NCBI RefSeq assembly: GCF_010748935.1
Contig: NZ_CP048796.1
Coordinates: 1,429,001 to 1,493,000, forward strand
Length of the DNA: 64,000 nucleotides
Origin: Providencia vermicola
GTDB lineage: Bacteria > Pseudomonadota > Gammaproteobacteria > Enterobacterales > Enterobacteriaceae
Direction: 5' to 3'
The notes under the pieces were generated by a model that searched no databases, was not told the origin of the DNA, and was given only the letters and a program-made list of their open reading frames with translations. Below, piece after piece: positions 49,401-55,929 of this stretch. The first letter of the stretch is position 1, and every line of letters starts with the position of its first letter. The translations under genes and the position numbers were made by a program.

Positions 49401-50281
49401 TTTCCTTCTGCCTTTTTCCTTAGCATGTCGATAATGTCATTAGCCTCAAAAGCGGTTATCTCAGTCGGATGTGATATTTGTCGCTTAAATCGTTTGCTAA
49501 TGAATGCCATGAATGTATCGCTCCATTCACCATCAACTTTCATCATCAATCCGGTGATATCGTCCATCTGCTGCTCGCTGGCAGGTGTTACATCACGAGC
49601 CTGCGACTGTTCATTTTTGAAGTCGATTCCTTCTCCAGCTTCGGTGTTAACGTAGTCAATAGCTTGGTCTAGTCGCTCCCTGCGCGGCCAGTATTTACTA
49701 GCGCGCTTAACTATTGTTTTACGCGCCATTTCATCCCACCAAGTTTTCCATGGTCCATTAGCTGATTTGCTCGCAGCTTGCACAGTTTTTATTTCAGCTA
49801 AACTCATTTCTTCCGTGAGATAATCACCGCTTGGAGTTTTGACAGTGCAATAGCCACCAACAATCGCGCCTCTATCGCCGAATGCGTTGTATTTGTGTGT
49901 TGGAGGGGTATCTAATCCGTTAGATTCGTAAGTATCATTTTCATGAACTAGCTTGCATTGACCCCATTCAATTGCTTTCGTTGCTTGAGCTAAATGCAAT
50001 AGCCCCATGTAACTGATATCCAAACAAACAATGCCTTTCCTTGGCACTAGATAAGCCAGTTTGCTTGCTGGGTTTAATGTGATTCCAATAGCAGCAACAT
50101 TGATAATTGCATTCTGCGCGCTTGACGGGTTACTCATAGCTACAGATGCCAGTTCGTTATTCCGCTGAAATGCTTGTATTGCGAACTGACTTTCCTTAGT
50201 CCATGTTATTGATTGGTCTGTAACTGCACTGCAAAATAATTTCTCCTGCTGTTTTACAAACTCTATTATTGATGTGCTCAA
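49397..50281 (-). CDS. recT: RecT-family ssDNA annealing protein
   Basis: The 294-residue recombinase is of the RecT rather than Red-beta type: NPSSAQNAIINVAAIGITLNPASKLAYLVPRKG, CLDISYMGLLHLA and the basic MARKTIVKRASKYWPRR. It anneals ssDNA exposed by the neighbouring exonuclease, with which it overlaps by four bases. The acidic C-terminal third matches the family. Confidence 0.93.
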   Translation of the reverse strand: MSTSIIEFVKQQEKLFCSAVTDQSITWTKESQFAIQAFQRNNELASVAMSNPSSAQNAIINVAAIGITLNPASKLAYLVPRKGIVCLDISYMGLLHLAQATKAIEWGQCKLVHENDTYESNGLDTPPTHKYNAFGDRGAIVGGYCTVKTPSGDYLTEEMSLAEIKTVQAASKSANGPWKTWWDEMARKTIVKRASKYWPRRERLDQAIDYVNTEAGEGIDFKNEQSQARDVTPASEQQMDDITGLMMKVDGEWSDTFMAFISKRFKRQISHPTEITAFEANDIIDMLRKKAEGK

Positions 50282-50484
50282 AACATCCTCCTTTCGCTTT
50301 TTGCAGCTTCAAAAAAAGCATTCCATGCTTCATCCGATTCTTGAGTGGTCATTTTCCGTATGACCGATGAGGGAAGGGCATCATAAAACCGCTGAGCCAT
50401 TTCATTAGTTAGCTCATCATCCTGATTTGCTAGGTGATCACGGTCTGGAATGGTGACGAAATTTTCATACTCTGAAATTCTCAT
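50278..50484 (-). CDS. Small phage protein upstream of recT
   Basis: A 68-residue protein MRISEYENFVTIPDRDHLANQDDELT... overlapping recT by four bases and the methyltransferase gene upstream by four. Coupling and position suggest a recombination accessory, but no family is recognised. Confidence 0.6.
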   Translation of the reverse strand: MRISEYENFVTIPDRDHLANQDDELTNEMAQRFYDALPSSVIRKMTTQESDEAWNAFFEAAKSERRMF

Positions 50485-50954
50485 GCTGCGTCCTTAATGA
50501 ATAATATCCAGTGAGTCTTATCGTTCTTGCCGACGCGCTGAACTATCGTTGGCTTCTGGTCAGTAAGGGCTAATACTTGTTTTGTAGGGATTTGAGTTTC
50601 ATTCCACTTGAAAGCCAATGTTCCGTTTGGGCGCAGCACTCGAAATGCCTCACTAAATCCTTTCGCTAAATCCTCTTTCCAAGATTCTTTATTCAATCGC
50701 CCGTACTTTTTAAACATCCAACCGTTGTGGCCAGCACGAATTAAATGAGGCGGGTCGAATAGAACTTGATGGAATGAGTTATCAGGAAAGGGTAGTTTTT
50801 TAAAATCAGCGATAATATCTGGTGTTATATTTAGCTTCCTGCCATCACATAGAATGTGTTTTTCTACCCTTATATCACTGTAAATTGCTCTGTTGTCTTG
50901 CCTATCAAACCAAAACATACGACTGCCACAGCACATATCTAGTATCTGTTTCAT
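50481..50954 (-). CDS. SAM-dependent methyltransferase-like protein
   Basis: The 157-residue protein has a class I methyltransferase layout: ILDMCCGSRMFWFD as a degenerate SAM-binding motif I, IIADFKKLPFPDNSF, then FDPPH (residues 66-70), an NPPY-like motif IV seen in amino-group DNA methyltransferases. It is much smaller than a restriction-system methylase and has no recognisable target-recognition domain. It may modify phage DNA or another substrate. Confidence 0.75.
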   Translation of the reverse strand: MKQILDMCCGSRMFWFDRQDNRAIYSDIRVEKHILCDGRKLNITPDIIADFKKLPFPDNSFHQVLFDPPHLIRAGHNGWMFKKYGRLNKESWKEDLAKGFSEAFRVLRPNGTLAFKWNETQIPTKQVLALTDQKPTIVQRVGKNDKTHWILFIKDAA

Positions 50955-51151
50955 GCTGCGTCCTCATACCGTTCCCTGAGTATCTTCTCCAACAGTTCCT
51001 TTGTCGGATTTAAACTCAATATCAGCCATTCCGTGGCGTTGGTTTCTATCCCTGTGTGTAAATCAAATTCTAGTGATATGCGCTGTCCTTGGTGCGCTGC
51101 TGGCGATGAAGATATGTAAATTCCTTTACCTTCAATCGTTAGTGTTTGCAT
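50951..51151 (-). CDS. Small phage protein
   Basis: A 66-residue protein MQTLTIEGKGIYISSSPAAHQGQRISLEFD..., overlapping the methyltransferase start by four bases. The N-terminal half is beta-rich and the C-terminus a charged helix. No family recognised. Confidence 0.58.
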   Translation of the reverse strand: MQTLTIEGKGIYISSSPAAHQGQRISLEFDLHTGIETNATEWLILSLNPTKELLEKILRERYEDAA

Positions 51152-51154
51152 GAG

Positions 51155-51304
51155 TCACCTCGATATCAGCGTTAAAATAATGAGTAGGGCGATAACAACA
51201 GCTATCCAATCCCACTTAATTTTTCTTTTAACTTCATCCTTGAAGCTCTCGCTATTCAGTCGATAGCTGAGTTCCTGACGTTTTAATTCGTTAATTTTTG
51301 GCAT
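51155..51304 (-). CDS. Small single-pass membrane protein
   Basis: A 49-codon ORF: a basic N-terminus (MPKINELKRQELSYRLNSES then KDEVKRKIKW) followed by one hydrophobic helix, WIAVVIALLIILTLIS. GAGGGA lies seven bases before the ATG. The positive-inside rule puts the N-terminus in the cytoplasm. Small membrane proteins here in early operons often affect host functions; function unknown. Confidence 0.6.
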   Translation of the reverse strand: MPKINELKRQELSYRLNSESFKDEVKRKIKWDWIAVVIALLIILTLISR

Positions 51305-51368
51305 AAGAAATCCCTCACTTATCGATTGATAGCGATTGTTATTTAGGTTCTGGTGTTGGTGCGGTGGG

Positions 51369-51533
51369 TTATTGCTGAGGTATTTCTTTAATATCTAATT
51401 CCGTGATATTGGCTTTTGCTCCAATTACAGCCCATAAGTACATGTGTTCTGCGCAATCACCTTCATCTTCTGCTTCAATATCTTTTGACCAAGGCTCGCC
51501 ATTCCATTTGCAAGTCACTTTGAATATTGCCAT
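51369..51533 (-). CDS. Small acidic phage protein
   Basis: A 54-codon ORF, MAIFKVTCKWNGEPWSKDIEAEDEGDCAEHMYLWA..., with AAGGA before the ATG. The pattern of N-terminal strand, acidic centre and EL.I..I ending is common among small early phage proteins. No function assigned. Confidence 0.55.
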   Translation of the reverse strand: MAIFKVTCKWNGEPWSKDIEAEDEGDCAEHMYLWAVIGAKANITELDIKEIPQQ

Positions 51534-51626
51534 TTCCTATGTTCCTTATGTGCGTATTCCTCACTATTAATAGCGATATGAATGATTAAGTGGTGGGTTA
51601 CTGCTGACCGAGGGCTTTTGCGATTG

Positions 51627-51875
51627 CTACTGCCTGACTAATGTAATTCCTAGTTTTTTCAGAAGAATATCCACATCGACACTAGCAGAAGTATTTTCTA
51701 ATTCATTAATGTTGAGGCATTCCATCAGCGCTTCAATTTCTTCATCGGTTAGCATGTCGTCGTCATAATCACGAAAGCCAGCTTCTATTACCTTGCCGCC
51801 AAATATTTCCATGCTGAAGCTTATAGGCGGCTCCTTGCCGTCCTCATACTCAACTACGAATGTCATTTTCCCCAT
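51627..51875 (-). CDS. Small acidic phage protein
   Basis: The 82-residue acidic protein MGKMTFVVEYEDGKEPPISFSMEIFGGKVIEAGF... has an N-terminal beta hairpin and an acidic helix (DDDMLTDEEIEALMECL). A second ATG three codons in is possible. No family recognised. Confidence 0.58.
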   Translation of the reverse strand: MGKMTFVVEYEDGKEPPISFSMEIFGGKVIEAGFRDYDDDMLTDEEIEALMECLNINELENTSASVDVDILLKKLGITLVRQ

Positions 51876-51876
51876 A

Positions 51877-52107
51877 TCACTCCCTAGCCTTTAACATTGC
51901 ATCTGCCATGCGGTAGTAGATCTTCGCATTGTTAAATAGCTGTTCGTCGTTGCAATCTGCAAAGTAACCAACTTCTGAGCTTTGATTTGCCCAATCACCC
52001 TGCATAGCCTTAGCCGCTAGGTAATCACGTAAACTCATGCCAGTATCAGTGCCATGCAATTCTGTTGCTGGAACTGGAAAAGCCGCTCCACCTGTTTTAT
52101 CTGTCAT
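51877..52107 (-). CDS. Conserved lambdoid early-region protein
   Basis: The 76-residue protein has the pattern GGAAFPVPATE...GMSLRDYLAAKAMQGDW...YYRMADAMLKARE, familiar from many enterobacterial prophages, where it is annotated only as hypothetical. It overlaps the next gene upstream by 11 bases. Confidence 0.7.
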   Translation of the reverse strand: MTDKTGGAAFPVPATELHGTDTGMSLRDYLAAKAMQGDWANQSSEVGYFADCNDEQLFNNAKIYYRMADAMLKARE

Positions 52108-52327
52108 GCGTTACCTCTGTCATAGTAGAATTATTAATAAACTCTCTTCTATCCAGCAACTCCTGATACTCATCAATCCTGCCTGTTGAGTGATAAAAGC
52201 ACTCTTCACTGCAATGACCTGAATTTTCAGCGCATGGGTTCTCGCTATAATCAACATCAAAAATGAATGCTTTATCTTGTTCGCCTAATTCTTTGTTGCA
52301 GGAAAAGCACAAATACTTATCTGTCAT
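52097..52327 (-). CDS. Cysteine-rich small phage protein
   Basis: The 76-residue protein MTDKYLCFSCNKELGEQDKAF... has a CxxC pair (CFSC) and further Cys/His (ENPCAENSGHCSEECFYH) consistent with a zinc-binding knuckle. A nucleic-acid or protein adaptor role is possible. No function known. Confidence 0.6.
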   Translation of the reverse strand: MTDKYLCFSCNKELGEQDKAFIFDVDYSENPCAENSGHCSEECFYHSTGRIDEYQELLDRREFINNSTMTEVTHDR

Positions 52328-52356
52328 ACTCCCTCCGTTATTAACTAAACACGATG

Positions 52357-52557
52357 CTAGTCTTTAACCTCATCCCATATACACCAAGCGCACTCACCAT
52401 CTGCTTCAATAACTCCAGTATGTCCGCAGTTTTCACAAGTAACTTTGTCACCATCATAAAACCAGTCTTCATTGCCTTTTTCTGTCTGTACCGTTGCCTG
52501 CTCCGCATCACATTTAGTACAGCAGTTAACCCAAGGTACATTTTTGAATGTTTTCAC
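52357..52557 (-). CDS. Zinc-ribbon small phage protein
   Basis: The 66-residue protein has three CxxC-like pairs (NCCTKC, CENCGH, CAWC), a rubredoxin-like zinc ribbon. This frame is preferred over an overlapping ORF in another frame because of the ordered cysteines. It is the first leftward gene beyond the oppositely oriented membrane cassette. Confidence 0.6.
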   Translation of the reverse strand: MKTFKNVPWVNCCTKCDAEQATVQTEKGNEDWFYDGDKVTCENCGHTGVIEADGECAWCIWDEVKD

Positions 52558-52723
52558 TCTCTATCTCCTATCTATTAATCAACTAGTAAATGCCACCACA
52601 ATGGACTGTAATTAGTTAACTGTGCCTGCTTTTAACCACGTCAGGCGAGGTGGTTCCTTACATTCCCCAACGCAAGAAATCTGTGTATAATTCAATCACC
52701 CCAATGCAAAGAAAGGACTTGAA

Positions 52724-52840
52724 ATGCTTAAAATTAATTACGCATCGCAGGGTGATATGATTCCAAATCACTTAAACCCGAAACCAATTAGACCAACACC
52801 TCCACCGCCATCCACACCAAGTAACGGAGGTAAAAAATAA
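52724..52840 (+). CDS. 38-residue proline-rich peptide in the sieB position
   Basis: The ORF encodes MLKINYASQGDMIPNHLNPK followed by a Pro/Thr/Ser-rich tail ending NGGKK. GAAAGGA lies eight bases before the ATG, and TATAAT at 52686-52691 is a plausible -10. It stops nine bases before the two-segment membrane protein gene, so they form one rightward unit opposed to the leftward operon. No family recognised. Confidence 0.55.
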   Translation: MLKINYASQGDMIPNHLNPKPIRPTPPPPSTPSNGGKK

Positions 52841-52849
52841 GGAATTAAT

Positions 52850-53296
52850 ATGAGTCGAGAAGAAGTTATAGATAGAATTATTTATTCTCATTACCTTGAG
52901 CAATTGTATTCAACCGCTTTAAGCAGGCTGGATAAATTAATCTCAATATTCATTTTCATTTTCGGCTCGGCCATTGTTTTACAGGCCAATCCTTATATTT
53001 TTGGTGTGTTGGTTGTAATTTTGACAGGCATACAATCAACATATCAATTTGGTAAAAAGTCTGGAGAATCAAAAAGAAAGTCATTTGATTACCAGAAATT
53101 ATTTACTATTAAATCCAAATATGATGACGCTGATTTAATGGATCGTATGCTTGAACTAGAGGCTACTGATTCAACTCCTTGGTCGTCGCTCATTCCGATA
53201 GCAACACTTAAAGCTCAAATAGCAATGGGTGTTGAAGATAGATATCTAGAAAAGCTTAATTGGAAAACTAAGTTACTTAGAGTTCTTAGTGGCTAG
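52850..53296 (+). CDS. Two-segment membrane protein in the sieB position (SLATT-like)
   Basis: The 148-residue protein has two adjacent membrane helices (residues about 28-45 and 49-66) and a C-terminal soluble helical domain. This layout resembles SLATT-type effectors and superinfection-exclusion proteins. In lambda and P22, sieB is likewise carried opposite to the pL operon next to the immunity region. Sequence homology to SieB was not seen; the parallel is positional and architectural. Confidence 0.68.
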   Translation: MSREEVIDRIIYSHYLEQLYSTALSRLDKLISIFIFIFGSAIVLQANPYIFGVLVVILTGIQSTYQFGKKSGESKRKSFDYQKLFTIKSKYDDADLMDRMLELEATDSTPWSSLIPIATLKAQIAMGVEDRYLEKLNWKTKLLRVLSG

Positions 53297-53336
53297 CCCA
53301 TCCGTGGGCTTTATCTCGCTGTAACACTTCCATCAC

Positions 53337-53492
53337 TCATAATCGGCTTGCGTGTGCCGCATTTCTGCGGACGTTTCTAATCTTTGCTAGCTGCGTATCA
53401 GTGGCATCTTTGTGATACCTGCTTATGTGCATAACTGGCAATCGTGGGTCAAATGTCCTTAGACACAACGGACAGGTAACTTTCGTTTTCAT
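53337..53492 (-). CDS. Mini C2H2 zinc-finger phage protein, first gene after OL
   Basis: A 51-codon ORF beginning MKTKVTCPLC has a single C-x2-C-x11-H-x4-H finger (Cys7, Cys10, His22, His27) followed by a basic helix (KIRNVRRNAAHASRL). AGGAG lies seven bases before the ATG. It occupies the position of N in lambda. N-like basic RNA binding is possible, but the zinc finger is unlike N; it may instead resemble small anti-restriction or regulatory proteins such as Ral in role only. Confidence 0.62.
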   Translation of the reverse strand: MKTKVTCPLCLRTFDPRLPVMHISRYHKDATDTQLAKIRNVRRNAAHASRL

Positions 53493-53557
53493 GCGCTGCT
53501 CCTATCAAATGACTTATGCAAATATTGTTATTTCATAAGTAATCTGTAGTGCATCTC

Positions 53558-53622
53558 ATTGCCGTTCGTACCTGAACCCGCCGAGTGCCCGACGCAGGGT
53601 TTAAAGTCGCGCCGTTCGACTA
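53558..53622 (-). promoter_or_regulatory. Structured pL leader, candidate put-like antitermination site
   Basis: This GC-rich segment stands out from AT-rich surroundings. On the minus strand it can form GTCG/CGAC (53606-53620), AACCC/GGGTT (53575-53601) and alternatively GTTC/GAAC (53564-53577). GCCGTTCG (plus strand) occurs at 53561 and 53611. The sense octamer GAACGGCA recurs in the rightward leader at 55777. With no N gene found, an HK022-type RNA antiterminator is suspected. Confidence 0.45.
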
Positions 53623-53658
53623 TCTTTTATCTCTGGTTGCCCTTCGATGATTAAAATA

Positions 53659-53738
53659 TACCTAGAGGTAATTTAAAAGTAAATACCCAAAGGTAAACAA
53701 TTTGACGTGAAAAGTTTACCTAATTGATTTTTCAGGTA
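53659..53738. promoter_or_regulatory. Left operator region (OL)
   Basis: TACCTAGAGGTA at 53659-53670 and TACCCAAAGGTA at 53684-53695 are near-palindromes matching the right operators. Their 25-base centre spacing equals that of OR sites 2 and 3. A looser pair of half-sites, TACCT at 53717 and AGGTA at 53734, lies beyond. They would control the leftward early promoter. Confidence 0.82.
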
Positions 53739-53799
53739 ATTTATTTTCAAAAATTATTTATCTTGCGAGAAAAATCACACTGGCGGGGAATTTCGGGCA

Positions 53800-53825
53800 C
53801 AAAAAAGCCCTCGCGGGGAGGGCTT
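53800..53825 (-). terminator. Terminator of the repressor/rex-position operon
   Basis: On the minus strand AGCCCTC and GAGGGCT form a GC-rich stem followed by TTTTTT (plus A run at 53801-53806). It lies 17 bases beyond the stop of the last gene of the unit and keeps lysogenic transcription out of the early operon. Confidence 0.88.
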
Positions 53826-53841
53826 CTAAAGATGTCATTAG

Positions 53842-54330
53842 TTAATCTTCATTTTTTTGCGTTGAGGTTCGCTCTAGCTGATCTGACTTTCCTTTGTATA
53901 CTCCAGCAAGGTATCCAGCTAGCACCCCACCACCTATTTTAGCTAATTCAATCGCATATTGAGCATTACCAGTATACATTGAAACTATAACAACAAGTAC
54001 AACGCACACTGCAACCAAGCATTTAAAGTAAACCTTTTTAGTTTCTAGCCCGCTAAAAAAACGAGTTTGTGTTTCTCTGTCTTCCTTTTGAGCATCGATA
54101 GACTTAAGAGCTATCTCTCTATTGCTTTCAATCTCTTGTCGTCTTATCTCTAGCTCTTGCGTTTTAAAATCAATCTCTTTAGATTTTAATTCAATCTCTT
54201 TAGATTGAACCTCAACAAACTTCTCGATAGCTGCTATTGGATTTGGCTTATCTTTTTTGGTTTGCTGCTGGTTTTTATCTGGCTCATCCGCTACTGTTGA
54301 TGGCAGGTTTGGGGATTCATTTGCACTCAT
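53842..54330 (-). CDS. Coiled-coil two-segment membrane protein in the rexB position
   Basis: The 162-residue protein has a polar N-terminus, a strongly heptad-like coiled coil (residues 35-90, rich in KEIEL/KEIDF/RRQEI units) and two C-terminal hydrophobic segments (about 101-121 and 126-146). It overlaps the upstream gene by four bases. Two genes on the same strand as and downstream of the repressor is the lambda rexA-rexB arrangement; RexB is also a membrane protein. No sequence similarity to RexB is claimed. Confidence 0.7.
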   Translation of the reverse strand: MSANESPNLPSTVADEPDKNQQQTKKDKPNPIAAIEKFVEVQSKEIELKSKEIDFKTQELEIRRQEIESNREIALKSIDAQKEDRETQTRFFSGLETKKVYFKCLVAVCVVLVVIVSMYTGNAQYAIELAKIGGGVLAGYLAGVYKGKSDQLERTSTQKNED

Positions 54331-54542
54331 ATATTAACTTCACAAAGTACTGGTATTCTATAAGTAACTTTAAATGAACCAAAGTTGTCATCACCAATCT
54401 TCGGCGCTAAATACTCAACTCTTTCAATATTATCAGTATGATTCTGAACTATTTCTAGATATTCAGTTGGAGATACCTTTTTAGCTTTAACTGGTTCAAA
54501 TACTTTTTTGTAAAAATCTTTTCTTTTTTGATTGATTCTCAT
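54327..54542 (-). CDS. Small basic protein in the rexA position
   Basis: The 71-residue protein MRINQKRKDFYKKVFEPVKAKK... has a perfect AGGAGG five bases before the ATG at 54542, which decides against a longer in-frame ORF of 86 codons. The basic N-terminus and beta-rich C-terminus (FGSFKVTYRIPVLCEVNI) give no family. Translationally coupled to the coiled-coil membrane protein; probably lysogenically expressed. Confidence 0.66.
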   Translation of the reverse strand: MRINQKRKDFYKKVFEPVKAKKVSPTEYLEIVQNHTDNIERVEYLAPKIGDDNFGSFKVTYRIPVLCEVNI

Positions 54543-54646
54543 ATGACCTCCTAAAGGTAACCCTAAAGTCTCAGGTAGCACTTCCATATATTGAACCTAT
54601 AAAACAAAGGGGCTAAAAATCTATCACTAAAAAGCTGCTAATTCAA

Positions 54647-54685
54647 TTTAAACTAGATTGATAAGAGAATCTAGTCAAGTTTAAA
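54647..54685. repeat. Inverted repeat between repressor and rex-position genes
   Basis: TTTAAACTAGATT at 54647-54659 pairs with AATCTAG and TTTAAA at 54668-54685, interrupted by a five-base bulge. On the minus strand it lies just upstream of TTGAAT-N17-TAGATT-like promoter elements. It could be a weak repressor terminator, an mRNA-stability hairpin or an operator for a separate cargo promoter. Confidence 0.5.
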
Positions 54686-54721
54686 TATTACACACCCTAA
54701 AACGTGTCGTCAGGCCACTGG

Positions 54722-55414
54722 CTAACCGTGATATTTGTATTTGATTGATTGGCTAACTAGCACTTTGGCGTGAATAAACATACCGTCAATATTGTTTTCT
54801 TCCAGATACCAAGTTTCATACTTAGGATTATCAGAAATCACAGCAAGGCGCTTGTATTGCATTTGAAGGCGTTTTATATAAAGCTGGTTATTCAGGATAA
54901 ATACATAAATCCCATCACCATCAAAGTGATTCACGGTCATATCAACAAATATTTGATCCCGTGGCTCAAATGTCTCTGCCATCGAATCACCGCGAACAGT
55001 GATCATCTTGATTGTGTGAGCTGGTCTACCACCAAATAAACGCTTGGCTTCTTCGTCTGAATATTCAATTGCCGTTATTGTTTCTATAAACTCATCAAGT
55101 ACGACAACACCAGCCCCTGCACTAGCCTCAACATCAAGAACTTCAACCTTATATGATCTGGATGGCTGCGGAATTTCTGATTCAACAATACCGTCCATCC
55201 ACCCAGCAGGCAGCCCTAAAGCATCCTGAATAGCTAAAACCATCTTGTCACCTATTCGCTTATATCCAGATTTGCTAGGCGGGTAGAGCATTCTGGATAC
55301 ATAGGATTTGTCTTTACCAATGGCGCGTGCAAATTCCTCTTGCGTCTCATAACGAGCAACAAGCTCAGCCAGTTTTTGGCGTCTTTTTTCAAATAATTCA
55401 GTTTCTGCGTTCAT
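54722..55414 (-). CDS. CI-like prophage repressor with S24 autocleavage domain
   Basis: The 230-residue repressor has an N-terminal HTH (ARYETQEEFARAIGKDKSYVSRMLYP) and a LexA/CI-type C-terminal domain: probable cleavage at Ala99-Gly100 (ASAG), catalytic Ser144 in RGDSMAETFEP and Lys181 in LYIKRL. ATG at 55414 is preferred; a TTG at 55432 would add six residues. It is divergent from the Cro-like gene, with three operators between. RecA-dependent cleavage implies SOS induction. Confidence 0.93.
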   Translation of the reverse strand: MNAETELFEKRRQKLAELVARYETQEEFARAIGKDKSYVSRMLYPPSKSGYKRIGDKMVLAIQDALGLPAGWMDGIVESEIPQPSRSYKVEVLDVEASAGAGVVVLDEFIETITAIEYSDEEAKRLFGGRPAHTIKMITVRGDSMAETFEPRDQIFVDMTVNHFDGDGIYVFILNNQLYIKRLQMQYKRLAVISDNPKYETWYLEENNIDGMFIHAKVLVSQSIKYKYHG

Positions 55415-55435
55415 AAGTAAATCATCTATCAAAAA

Positions 55436-55487
55436 TACCTGCTGGTAAATTGCCTGTAGGTATTGATATTTAATTTACCTACGGGTA
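55436..55487. promoter_or_regulatory. Right operator region (OR1-OR3)
   Basis: Three near-palindromic 12-mers lie between the divergent repressor and Cro genes: TACCTGCTGGTA at 55436, TGCCTGTAGGTA at 55451 and TACCTACGGGTA at 55476. Start-to-start spacings are 15 and 25 bases. The first lies against the repressor 5' end, so it probably governs the repressor's own promoter, and the others the rightward promoter. An AGGTA half-site remains at 55504. Confidence 0.88.
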
Positions 55488-55522
55488 TATTTATTTCATG
55501 TTTAGGTAAACAAGGACAACAA

Positions 55523-55750
55523 ATGGAACAATTACGGATATTCCTAAATTCCCTTTCTGTTTCTGAGCAAGAGAAGTTCGCTAAAAAATGCGGAACTTCA
55601 ATTGGTTACCTCAGAAAAGCTTTAACAAAGGGCTCAAAACTAGGTGCCGCTTTGTGTGTGGCAATCGAAGTTAACAGTAATTCAAAAGTAACCAGAAAAG
55701 ACCTATATCCAGATGACTGGGAAAAGAACTGGCCTGAACTGGCAGCGTAA
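55523..55750 (+). CDS. Cro-like HTH protein
   Basis: The 75-residue protein MEQLRIFLNSLSVSEQEKFAKKCGTSIGYLRKAL... has a YdaS/Cro-type HTH and the ending DLYPDDWEKNWPELA, frequent in Cro analogues of enterobacterial prophages. ATG at 55523 has AAGGA upstream; an in-frame start at 55463 would read through the operators. It is the first rightward gene and should counteract the repressor. Confidence 0.85.
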   Translation: MEQLRIFLNSLSVSEQEKFAKKCGTSIGYLRKALTKGSKLGAALCVAIEVNSNSKVTRKDLYPDDWEKNWPELAA

Positions 55751-55929
55751 TAAAGATTAAAAACAAAGAGTCAACTGAACGGCACAGTATATTGTCGGCC
55801 TCGAGGATCTGCCAAATTGGATGGCTAAAAGTCGAATGAGAGCGAAAGAGACACTAGCTCGACAATATTTATCAACACACTCACAGGATCGTGAGCAACG
55901 GACTAACTACGTCAAAAGGAATTTAACAG
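55751..55929 (+). promoter_or_regulatory. Structured rightward leader between cro-like and cII-like genes
   Basis: ATATTGTCG at 55789-55797 is exactly complementary to CGACAATAT at 55860-55868, enclosing smaller stems such as GCCA/TGGC (55811-55825). The octamer GAACGGCA at 55777-55784 also occurs in the leftward leader in the sense orientation. This is the nutR/putR position of lambda and HK022. It may be an antitermination signal or terminator. Confidence 0.45.

Noticed and set aside
50481-50954. Restriction-modification system
   Set aside because: A lone, small methyltransferase-like gene with no endonuclease or specificity subunit beside it.
52341-52541. 66-codon minus-strand ORF overlapping the zinc-ribbon gene
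   Set aside because: The alternative frame has ordered CxxC pairs and a better start; this one has no recognisable features.
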